Translations under genes and position numbers: made by a program | The notes under the pieces: model-generated | Seen by the model: the letters and a program-made list of their open reading frames with translations, nothing else | What the model was told of the DNA's origin: nothing | The model's database searches: none | Part shown: in pieces, positions 1-5,857 of the stretch | Layout of the letters: each line of letters starts with the position of its first letter | Numbering within the stretch: the first letter of the stretch is position 1 | NCBI GenBank assembly: GCA_946480555.1 | Contig: CAMLLE010000223.1 | Span: 1 to 5,857 of the forward strand | Direction of reading: 5' to 3' | Origin: an uncultured Verrucomicrobia subdivision 3 bacterium | GTDB taxonomy: Bacteria > Verrucomicrobiota > Verrucomicrobiae > Limisphaerales > CAMLLE01 | DNA: 5,857 nucleotides

Positions 1-571
1 ACCGGCCCGCGAAATCTCCGGATTCGCGTGCAGGAAGCGGCAGTTGATCGCCTTGATCCACGAAGTCGCCATCGCCATTGGCATCAATGCCCACGCGGCC
101 GTTCTCCGGCATTTCGTCCCAATCATCGAAGGAAAGGAAATCCGCGATGATCATTTCCTGCAGGTTCACTTCGCTGATCGTCGAGAGCGTGGCGTTCTCC
201 AGGTAATCCAGCATCGGCGCGGACCATTGCACGCGCGAAACGACCGCGCTTGGGTCGTAATTCAACACCGCACCCGCGACGCGTTGCGGCTCGAAGGGAT
301 CGCTGATGTCGTGAACGCGCAGGTATTGATTCCGCCCCTGGCCAACGAAGCCGCCAACCACCGCCAGCAGATCGCGCGTGAGCGTCTGGCCGCTTTCGTT
401 CGTCTTGAACGAGTAGTTCGGAATCAGCACCAGGTCGCGCGGATAACCGGGCAACTGGTATTCGGAAATCTTCACCGGCGCGGACGGATTCGAAAGGTCG
501 TAAATCTTCACGCCGTGCTTGGCGCCGCCGCGTTCCAGCACGTAGGCATAAACGCCGCGCACAACACCGCC
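1..571 (-). other. LVIVD-like beta-propeller segment (incomplete)
   Basis: From about residue 1460 two blades can be recognised by the phrases VYAYVLE with VKIYDLSNPSAPVKISEY (Y1483), and LLAVVGG with LRVHDISDPFEPQRVAG (H1546). The alternation of a Y-A-Y-V strand with a D-x-S-x-P-x-x-P turn is typical of LVIVD repeats, which form propellers in secreted proteins. An insert of about 70 residues follows the second blade and holds the acidic loop near residue 1622. Further blades, if present, are outside the window. Confidence 0.6.
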
Positions 572-3500
572 GCCGCCGGAGACCAATCCAGGCAGCGCCG
601 CGCTCGGCAACGCCGCGGTGTGAAAAGCGAGTTCGAAGCTGTCGTTGCCGGCCACAGTGGGATTCTGATCCAGGCGATTGCCCGCGAGATCGCGAATCTC
701 GGACGTCAGCGCGAGCGTGTAATCCTGATCCGGGAGCAGGTTGTAAAAGAACACCGTGAGTTCGAGCTGATCCGCGCTCAGGTGCAACTCGGGCTGGCCA
801 GCCGCGGGCGAAAGCAGCACCGCGCCTGGCGTTCCGAGAATCGCGCGATCGATCGGTTCATCGAAGCGCAGCACGATCGGCTGGCCGGGCGACAGCCCGC
901 GCGAACCACGGCTCGGCACGGAGCGAATCACCAGCGGCCCGGTCTTGTCCTTGGGATCCGCCACCGGAATCTGGTTCGTCACCGTGGCTGGCGTAGCGCC
1001 AATCAACATGGAATAAAGCCCGGTGCGTTCGTTGCCGGAGTCGTCGCGCGAGATGGCTTTGAAATCGACTTTCGCTGCCACCGGGCAGACAACCTGGAAG
1101 TAATCACGGCGGCCGAACAAACCGACTTCCTCGGTATTCGTCTTCGTCAGCGAAATCACGCCGGCATCAAGATTCGTTCCGGCGACAAGCGAGAGAACGT
1201 TCTGCACGGTCAGCTCAATGTTGGGCCGCGAACCGTCATCGCGCGACAGCACGCGCAGGAGGTTGGTGCCGGGCTGCGGCGAATCCGGGGCGTGCGAGAA
1301 CGTCAGCGTCGGCGGTGTGCGATCGTCGAGTTCGTTGCCGGTCGCGAGCGGGAAGCGGAGCCACGTCGGATGCAGGAGATTTCCGGCAATGACCCGTTCG
1401 TTGGGCGTCAGCATCGGGACCGGGAACGGATTCGAGCGCTGCGCTGGAAAACGCGGATGCGTGGCCCAGACGACGGCGGCGCCGCTGGAGTAAACCGGAA
1501 CGAGCGTTGAGAAATGCGCGTTGGTTCCGTAAGCCGTCGCGTAAAAGCTGCCGCTGCGGAGCGCGCCGGGACGATTCACGAGGTTCGGCGGATTATACAC
1601 AATCGTCGCGCCCGGCAGATAACGCTGCGTGCCCAGCTCAAAACCTTCCTTGGTGCCCGCGTCTTTCGCCGCGATGACGTAGCCGGACAGTGCGATGTTT
1701 CCACCGGTCGCTTGGACCGCGGCGTAAACAGCCGTTTCACCCACGATGCCAACCACGAGCAAACCGAGGAACGGCGGCGAATGCGTGACGAGCCGGCCGT
1801 TCTCATACTGCATACGATCGAGAATCTCGTACGCGGTGTTCGTCGCGCCGGTTTCTTCATCCACGAAAAAGCGCGGGATCACGAGCGCATAGCTGGCGTT
1901 GGTCGGATGCACGCCTTCAGGCAGGCCGAGTTCTTCCAGCTTCACCGGAATCGAGAAGTCGATGCCTTGCGTCGGTTCGTCGCCGCGGCCGGTGATCTTC
2001 ACACCCGCGACGAGCTTGCCGCCTTCCTCCGGCGGTGTGTTCGTGACGTGCGCTGGGAAATTCGTCGGCGCCAGGTATTCGGCTTTGATGACCACTTTGT
2101 TTGGAACCGAGCCGGGTTCAACGATCAACTGAACCGGGCCATTCGGGCTCGTCGCTTCTATCACGCCGCCACCGTTGAACAAGCCCACGCTGCCATCGGC
2201 GAAAATCTGGCGGCTGACTGAAATCACATCCCGCGAGCCGTTCTCATTGACGAACACGGCGTTGATCAAATCATCCACTCCGGCGCGAAGGCTGCCCTCA
2301 AAACTGCCATCGGACTTCGCCAGCACTGTGGTCGTGTGGCCGGTGGTTTCGTTCACCAGCACAACCGGTGCGTTCGGCTGGGCGATGCCGAGCGTGCCGC
2401 GGATGTGCATCACACCGTTCGTGGGTTCGTAGCTGATCACCTGCGCGGCGAGATCGCGCTGCGTGGAATCGCTCGTCGTCCTGAACGTGAAGGTGTTTGC
2501 GCCCGCGAGCTTCAGGCCGGTGAGATCGGCGACGTTCGTGGAAATGGAAATCGTGTGAACGGTCAGCGCGGCGAGCGGATCGACCGGCAGCAACGTGGCG
2601 ACCGTGCCTTTCAGATTGAAGGAAAGCGAGGCCTCCACGACCTGATTGCTTGCGCCGATGAGCTGGATTCCGTTCGGCAGAACGCTGCCGAGATTGATCG
2701 CTTCGCTGAACGTGACGGTGATCGGTGTGACGAGCGAAACGCCGGTCGCATTGTTCGTCGGCGAAACGGAAAGCACAAACGGCGGCTGCGGCGCGGCGCC
2801 GAGATCCGCATCCAGGCCGGTCTGCCAGTCGTTCAACACCAGCGGCACGTGCGTGGAATCGCCTGTGTTCAGATCGGTGATCGCGACCTGCACCGCGCCC
2901 GTCGGCGAGAGCAGGCGATATTGGCCCTGTAAGTCTGAGAAAGTCATCCACGGCGGAATGCGGATCACGGCGCCGGCGAGCGGCTGGTTCTGCGCGTCGC
3001 GCGCGATGCCGGCGATCACGCCCTGCGGCGCGGCGACGCGAATTAGAAGGAACTGCCCGGCGCCGGTGAGGCCGGGCAGGCGAGCGCCCGCTTCGGGTTC
3101 GACGCTGACGAGTTTCCCCGACGCGTCACTCGCAAATCGTTCCACCGGTTCCAGCCCGTAAAGGCCGCCGCGCGACAGCACGCGCGCCAAAACAAAAAAG
3201 CTGTTTGTCGCCTGATTCGAGAACTGCGCGGCGAGACGTTTCCCTTCCGGCAACTTCCCGGCGCTGATCTCAAATGCCGCCACGATGTTGCTGGCGAGCG
3301 AGCTGAAGTTCGTCACGTTCAGCAGTTGCAGCTTCAGGGCGAACTGCGAGTTCAGGTTGCTGACGCCGGAAAGGATTCGCACCGGACCAACGGAAAGCTG
3401 ACCGCCGTTCTGATCCAGCACCGCGCCGCCAAAGCCCGCGGGCGCGAAGACATCCACGTGAACGTTCGCCTGCGCGAGTTCGTCACTGCCGAGCAGCAAT

Positions 3501-4948
3501 TGCGGGCGCAGCGGGAAACGCGCGGTGAGCGTCGCCTGCGAGTCATCGCTCGGGCGCTGATAGGCGGCGATGTGGTTCTCGTAGCCGGGCGTGACGCGCA
3601 CACTGCGATCCGCGAGTTCGTATCGTTCGGAAACCTCCGTGCGCAGCAGCAGGCCGCTGGGCAGCGGGCCGGCTGAGTTCGTGAATGTGACCTCCGCGCT
3701 GGCCGTTACGAGTTCCGGAACTTTGCTCGCAGGACTCAGCGACGGCGTGACGGTTCCGAGCGCCGTCACCGTGTTGAAGTTCGTGAACGTGTTGGGCGTT
3801 CCGATCAGCGGCTGGCCAACGACTGGCGCGGGCGGCGTGAACAGTCCGGCATCGCCGACGACGATCGCAAAGGCACCAGCTGAAGGCAGCGCGAAGTTCA
3901 GCGCGTTCGTGCCGAGCCCGGTTTTCGTTTCCAACACATCCCACAGCGCGGTCGTTTCGTTCCAGCGAATCAGCGCAACGGTTTCAGAAACGGAAATGCG
4001 GTCGTTCGGAACGATTGCAGCCGTTCCCGGCGTTTGAACCGGCAAAGATGTTTCGAGCCAGAATGCATTGAGGGGACTCCAGCCCAACGGCAGCAGCGCG
4101 GGCAGCGTCTGGCCATCGAGCATTGTGACGGTTCCGAAAGCCTGTCCGGGAAAGGAGGCGGCTCCGAAACGGATCGCGAGCGACGCATTTGTCAGGCCGC
4201 CGCCCGAGATTGGCGTGATGGCGAACTGATTCGTGGACTTCGCAGTGAGCCGCGGAGCTGGAAGCGACACGACGCCGTTCGTATCCAGCGTGAGCGAACG
4301 CCACACTGGAAGGTAACCGGGTTTGGAAAACTTCCAGAGATGCGCGCCGGTGCGTCCGCCGAGCGTGGCGAGGCCATTCGCGGAATCGGTGACGTTGGTT
4401 TTCGTGCCACCAGGGCCGATTTCCTGAACTGCAACATCGGTGAGCGGTTGTCCCGCTTCATTGAGTGAACGCGCGAACGTGACTGCCGCAGCCGTGGTCA
4501 GCACTTGTGAATACACTTTGGCGGTCAGGCTGGGTGTGCCGGTGCCTGAACGCAGCGTGAGCGTGCGCGGCGCGGTCGATTGGCCGGGAGCGAGCATTGC
4601 GGCGCTCACAAAGCCGCCGAGATCGAAGTACGGATTCGCAGCGTCGAGACCGTCAGGATTCAGCAAGCCCGTAGTGCCGGTCCACGATTGCACGTAAAGC
4701 ACCAGCGGCACCGAAATCGGCAGCGCGCTCTGGTTGCGCACCGTGACTTCCACGTTCCAAACATTGGAAACGCGGTTGAATCGCATCGACGAATACGACA
4801 CCTGTGTTTGCGCGCTGACTTCCTTGAGCGCGATCGGCACGCCGCTGACGGTGAGCGTCTTGTCCTGTGCCGACGCAGCGCCAGTTGTAAGGAATACTGC
4901 GAACAGGGTGCGCGTGAAGGCGCGGAGAAACGTTCCTGTGGTCATCAT
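1..4948 (-). CDS. Giant secreted multidomain protein with Big_5 Ig-like domains and a C-terminal beta-propeller start (3' end outside window)
   Basis: I translated this frame from the ATG at 4948-4946 to the left edge and met no stop, giving 1649 complete codons with the gene still open. A second ATG follows immediately. Residues 1-27 form a signal peptide (MMTTGTFLRAFTRT, then a hydrophobic core, cleavage predicted at ASA|QD). Approximate order after that: Ig-like beta module 28-150; carboxypeptidase-regulatory-like module 156-225; module with an LPLGWSPL motif 285-370; unassigned beta-rich region 392-641; second regulatory-like module 642-700; SbsA-type Big_5 domain 721-826; plug-like segment 835-910; ZU5-like segment 935-1035; Big_5 domain 1336-1446; LVIVD-like propeller from about 1460. 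Only one cysteine (C1288) was noticed. No catalytic motif is visible, so I infer a structural, adhesive or matrix role outside the cell. It lies 19 bases behind the PEP-CTERM gene, with no Shine-Dalgarno in the gap. The coding call is firm; the function is not. Confidence 0.93.
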   Translation of the reverse strand, partial: MMTTGTFLRAFTRTLFAVFLTTGAASAQDKTLTVSGVPIALKEVSAQTQVSYSSMRFNRVSNVWNVEVTVRNQSALPISVPLVLYVQSWTGTTGLLNPDGLDAANPYFDLGGFVSAAMLAPGQSTAPRTLTLRSGTGTPSLTAKVYSQVLTTAAAVTFARSLNEAGQPLTDVAVQEIGPGGTKTNVTDSANGLATLGGRTGAHLWKFSKPGYLPVWRSLTLDTNGVVSLPAPRLTAKSTNQFAITPISGGGLTNASLAIRFGAASFPGQAFGTVTMLDGQTLPALLPLGWSPLNAFWLETSLPVQTPGTAAIVPNDRISVSETVALIRWNETTALWDVLETKTGLGTNALNFALPSAGAFAIVVGDAGLFTPPAPVVGQPLIGTPNTFTNFNTVTALGTVTPSLSPASKVPELVTASAEVTFTNSAGPLPSGLLLRTEVSERYELADRSVRVTPGYENHIAAYQRPSDDSQATLTARFPLRPQLLLGSDELAQANVHVDVFAPAGFGGAVLDQNGGQLSVGPVRILSGVSNLNSQFALKLQLLNVTNFSSLASNIVAAFEISAGKLPEGKRLAAQFSNQATNSFFVLARVLSRGGLYGLEPVERFASDASGKLVSVEPEAGARLPGLTGAGQFLLIRVAAPQGVIAGIARDAQNQPLAGAVIRIPPWMTFSDLQGQYRLLSPTGAVQVAITDLNTGDSTHVPLVLNDWQTGLDADLGAAPQPPFVLSVSPTNNATGVSLVTPITVTFSEAINLGSVLPNGIQLIGASNQVVEASLSFNLKGTVATLLPVDPLAALTVHTISISTNVADLTGLKLAGANTFTFRTTSDSTQRDLAAQVISYEPTNGVMHIRGTLGIAQPNAPVVLVNETTGHTTTVLAKSDGSFEGSLRAGVDDLINAVFVNENGSRDVISVSRQIFADGSVGLFNGGGVIEATSPNGPVQLIVEPGSVPNKVVIKAEYLAPTNFPAHVTNTPPEEGGKLVAGVKITGRGDEPTQGIDFSIPVKLEELGLPEGVHPTNASYALVIPRFFVDEETGATNTAYEILDRMQYENGRLVTHSPPFLGLLVVGIVGETAVYAAVQATGGNIALSGYVIAAKDAGTKEGFELGTQRYLPGATIVYNPPNLVNRPGALRSGSFYATAYGTNAHFSTLVPVYSSGAAVVWATHPRFPAQRSNPFPVPMLTPNERVIAGNLLHPTWLRFPLATGNELDDRTPPTLTFSHAPDSPQPGTNLLRVLSRDDGSRPNIELTVQNVLSLVAGTNLDAGVISLTKTNTEEVGLFGRRDYFQVVCPVAAKVDFKAISRDDSGNERTGLYSMLIGATPATVTNQIPVADPKDKTGPLVIRSVPSRGSRGLSPGQPIVLRFDEPIDRAILGTPGAVLLSPAAGQPELHLSADQLELTVFFYNLLPDQDYTLALTSEIRDLAGNRLDQNPTVAGNDSFELAFHTAALPSAALPGLVSGGGGVVRGVYAYVLERGGAKHGVKIYDLSNPSAPVKISEYQLPGYPRDLVLIPNYSFKTNESGQTLTRDLLAVVGGFVGQGRNQYLRVHDISDPFEPQRVAGAVLNYDPSAVVSRVQWSAPMLDYLENATLSTISEVNLQEMIIADFLSFDDWDEMPENGRVGIDANGDGDFVDQGDQLPLPARESGDFAGR
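50..85 (-). other. Calcium-loop-like acidic motif
   Basis: Residues 1622-1633 read DANGDGDFVDQG. The D-x-N-x-D-x-D spacing matches EF-hand-like, dockerin-like or thrombospondin type 3-like calcium loops. Metal binding is inferred from the motif alone, and no partner helix or second loop can be confirmed before the window ends. Confidence 0.5.
611..943 (-). other. Second Big_5 (SbsA-type) Ig-like domain in the giant protein
   Basis: Residues 1336-1446 begin TGPLVIRSVPSRGSRGLSPG and continue with the strand PIVLRFDEPIDRAIL, which is equivalent to the VTFSEAI strand of the first copy. They end with DQDYTLALTSEIRDLAGNRL and FELAFHT. The LAGN element is characteristic of this family. The two copies lie about 510 residues apart, so they are not a simple tandem duplication. 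Confidence 0.8.
2471..2788 (-). other. First Big_5 (SbsA-type) Ig-like domain in the giant protein
   Basis: Residues 721-826 fit the family pattern closely. They open with a VSPTNNATGVSLVTPITVTF strand pair, followed by SEAINLGSVLPNGIQL, then a PVDPLAALTVHTISI strand, then VADLTGLKLAG and a closing FTFRTTS strand. Such domains act as rigid extracellular spacers and are common in surface proteins of many phyla. The assignment is by eye and without a profile search. Confidence 0.8.
2849..3025 (-). other. Carboxypeptidase-regulatory-like module in the giant protein
   Basis: Residues 642-700 read QGVIAGIARDAQNQPLAGAV, then a segment ending LQGQYRLLSPTGAVQVAITD. This is the usual order for a CarboxypepD_reg-like fold: G-x-V/I-x-D start, P-L-A-G-A-V strand, Q/G-x-Y-x-L strand and a final V-x-I strand. 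Such modules occur as non-enzymatic beta-sandwich spacers in exported proteins. It lies directly before the first Big_5 domain. Confidence 0.65.
4868..4948 (-). other. Signal peptide of the giant protein
   Basis: Residues 1-27 contain basic residues at R9 and R13, a hydrophobic core LFAVFL at 15-20, and an AxA-type site (ASA) before QD. This is a typical Sec type I signal. There is no lipobox cysteine and no twin arginine. It supports the choice of start and export of the protein. Confidence 0.85.
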
Positions 4949-4967
4949 AGAAATCGAGTGGAAGAAT

Positions 4968-5612
4968 TCAGGCGTTCCGGGATTTGCGCCGGAACAGGAG
5001 CAAACCACCCAGCGCAATCAGCGCGGCGGTCGTCGGCTCCGGAACTACGATCACGTCGCTCATCCAGCCGAGCGATGGGTCGGAATTTCCGTTGTCGAAC
5101 AGGTCCAGATACAGCGTGAGCTGGCGGCCGGTCAGCGCAGATGGAATCGGCAGCTTCAGCGCGTAAGCGATTTGATTGGCAGGGATGTCGCCAGCGATCA
5201 CCGGAAAGCCGATCGACTGCCGGATGATGGAATCCGGATCAATGACCACTCCTCCGCCGGGTGTGGGCGCCCATTGCGTTCCGGTGGTGTCGATGGTTAA
5301 GAAAATGGCGCCAAGCGTGGCGAGATCGTCCTGAATCGTGAGCGTCAGCGAATCGAAGAACGTCTGCGGAATGAAGACTTCGTCCGTGGCAAAACCGACG
5401 GCGATCTCAATCTCCTGCGGCGTGATGGATTCCGGAATGAAGAACGTTTGCGTTCCCGTGACGAGCGGTCCACCGCCAGTTCCGGTACGCAGGACCGTGG
5501 TGGCCTGCGTGGTGCCTTGCGCGAAAAGGCACGGTTGCGCGATGGCCAGGAGGACGGCGCACAGAACAAGGGCAGCACAATGCCTGGGCGAAACTGGCGG
5601 TTTGCGGTTCAT
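4968..5612 (-). CDS. PEP-CTERM sorting domain-containing secreted protein
   Basis: This gene encodes 214 residues and ends in TGA at 4970-4968. The start chosen is ATG 5612-5610 because it begins a good signal peptide: MNRKPPVSPRH, a hydrophobic stretch at 13-25, and a predicted cleavage after LFA at residue 31. The mature part has alternating beta-strand character, no cysteine, and a final LDLFDNGNSDPSLGWMSDV stretch resembling jelly-roll-like PEP-CTERM proteins. The tail is diagnostic: VPEP at 190-193, a short hydrophobic helix, then RRKSR near the end. In known systems such tails are recognised by an exosortase in the inner membrane, and the proteins reach the surface or an exopolysaccharide matrix. 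No exosortase is in this window. The frame stays open upstream to the right edge (an ATG at 5795 would give 275 aa), but that extension is repeat-derived and would bury the signal peptide. The specific role of the mature domain is unknown. Confidence 0.93.
   Translation of the reverse strand: MNRKPPVSPRHCAALVLCAVLLAIAQPCLFAQGTTQATTVLRTGTGGGPLVTGTQTFFIPESITPQEIEIAVGFATDEVFIPQTFFDSLTLTIQDDLATLGAIFLTIDTTGTQWAPTPGGGVVIDPDSIIRQSIGFPVIAGDIPANQIAYALKLPIPSALTGRQLTLYLDLFDNGNSDPSLGWMSDVIVVPEPTTAALIALGGLLLFRRKSRNA
4971..5045 (-). other. PEP-CTERM sorting tail
   Basis: Residues 190-214 of the small protein show the three expected parts: a VPEP motif, about 14 mostly hydrophobic residues (TTAALIALGGLLLF), and a basic end (RRKSRNA). 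In the family this is the exosortase recognition and membrane-retention signal. The call is from the visible motif. Confidence 0.93.
5520..5612 (-). other. Signal peptide of the PEP-CTERM protein
   Basis: Residues 1-31 carry a basic N-region (R3, K4, R10), a hydrophobic core AALVLCAVLLAIA and a predicted cleavage after LFA. The cysteine at 28 sits in QPCLF, which does not fit a lipobox, so a lipoprotein is unlikely. Confidence 0.85.
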
Positions 5613-5722
5613 GCCACCGACGCTAGGGCAGCGGGCAATTTCGGAAAATGGAACTTTAGTCCCACACAAGACGCGATCCCTGATCAATACGCACAACTTC
5701 GAAGTCGATTCGATCTGAACAA
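5613..5722 (-). other. Upstream leader of the two-gene unit, no clear signal
   Basis: About 110 bases separate the PEP-CTERM start from the low-complexity repeats. GGTGG lies almost directly against the ATG, too close for a normal ribosome binding site. No -35/-10 pair with sensible spacing and no sigma-54 GG/GC pair was found on the minus strand. A short imperfect palindrome sits at 5650-5663 (GGAACT, TT, AGTCCC). The promoter presumably lies here or beyond the right edge. Confidence 0.4.
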
Positions 5723-5749
5723 TCGTCCTCGTCCTCCTCCTCGTCCTCC
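5723..5749. repeat. Pyrimidine-rich stretch complementary to the downstream tandem repeat
   Basis: This stretch consists of TCGTCC/TCC units on the plus strand. Its first 14 bases can pair with units of the GACGACGAG array at 13 of 14 positions, and TCGTCCTC at 5741-5748 pairs perfectly with GAGGACGA at 5763-5770 across a 14-base loop. It could form a hairpin or simply be an inverted copy of the same low-complexity sequence. No T-run follows on either side, so it does not look like an intrinsic terminator. Confidence 0.6.
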
Positions 5750-5762
5750 AATCACCTTCCTT

Positions 5763-5857
5763 GAGGACGACCACGAAGACCACGAGGACCACCACGACGA
5801 CGAGGACGACGAGGACGACGAGGACGACGAGGACGACGAGGACGACGAGGACGACGA
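5763..5857. repeat. GAC/GAG low-complexity stretch with exact 9-bp tandem repeat
   Basis: From 5763 the plus strand is strictly 3-base periodic (GAG, GAC, CAC, GAA). From 5796 it becomes an exact tandem array of the 9-mer GACGACGAG: six full copies and eight bases of a seventh, reaching the last base of the window, so the true copy number is unknown. Plus-strand reading would give only Asp/Glu/His, and minus-strand reading gives Val/Leu-rich peptide. I see no start codon or gene structure around it and treat it as non-coding. It lies about 150-245 bases upstream of the PEP-CTERM start. Confidence 0.9.

Noticed and set aside
44..1510. A 488-residue plus-strand open frame
   Set aside because: It lies wholly antisense to the giant gene. 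Its product is rich in Arg, His, Gln and Ala with no domain or signal, the usual composition of a GC-rich antisense shadow, while the opposite strand gives recognisable Big_5 and propeller sequence.
1514..2221. A 235-residue plus-strand open frame
   Set aside because: Antisense to the giant gene, with the same Arg/His-rich shadow composition and no recognisable motif.
2298..2951. A 217-residue minus-strand open frame in another phase
   Set aside because: It overlaps the first Big_5 domain out of frame, and its product is an Arg/His/Ala low-quality string. The in-phase reading across the same bases is continuous and sensible, so this is neither a separate gene nor a frameshift.
4949..4967. 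Terminator between the two genes
   Set aside because: The 19-base gap has no inverted repeat or T-run, so transcription probably continues into the giant gene.
4580..5300. Plus-strand open frames across the gene junction
   Set aside because: They run antisense to both the PEP-CTERM gene and the giant gene's signal peptide, and their products are Arg-rich with no domain. The minus-strand interpretation explains the bases fully.
5650..5663. Near-palindrome GGAACT-TT-AGTCCC as a possible operator
   Set aside because: One arm position mismatches, the arms are only six bases, no second copy was seen, and no promoter could be placed next to it. A palindrome of this size is easily expected by chance.
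5613..5722. Sigma-54 promoter as found upstream of some PEP-CTERM genes
   Set aside because: No GG and GC pair with the required spacing and flanking bases was found on the coding strand.

Overview
The window is GC-rich bacterial DNA in which all supportable coding lies on the minus strand. Two genes are read right to left: a small PEP-CTERM protein (5612 to 4968), then, 19 bases later, a very large secreted multidomain protein (4948 to beyond the left edge). The style suggests a Verrucomicrobiota-like or planctomycete-like free-living organism from soil or water. The reasons are a PEP-CTERM sorting tail ending in an Arg/Lys-rich cluster, a giant exported protein rich in Thr, Asn and Gly with bacterial Ig-like domains, weak or absent Shine-Dalgarno sequences, and a low-complexity GAC/GAG repeat upstream of the genes. 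This assignment is an inference from style and not a database match.

Layout: 5763-5857 holds a 3-base-periodic stretch that becomes an exact 9-bp tandem repeat running off the right edge. 5723-5749 is a pyrimidine-rich stretch partly complementary to it. 5613-5722 is an untranslated leader with no convincing promoter. 4968-5612 encodes the PEP-CTERM protein (214 aa). 1-4948 encodes at least 1649 residues of one uninterrupted frame; its C-terminus lies outside the window.

The large protein starts with a signal peptide. It continues through Ig-like and carboxypeptidase-regulatory-like beta modules, a first SbsA-type Big_5 Ig-like domain, a plug/ZU5-like stretch, and a second Big_5 domain. It then enters what looks like an LVIVD-type beta-propeller carrying a calcium-loop-like DxNxDxD motif just before the window ends. 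Both proteins should be exported. The small one should be anchored or processed by an exosortase-type system encoded elsewhere, and the large one is probably an extracellular or surface structural or adhesive protein. The tight spacing suggests one operon.

No tRNA, rRNA, CRISPR array, transposase, attachment site or terminator is visible. I see no clear new defence or catalytic system. The most unusual items are the giant protein's architecture and the end-of-window repeat.
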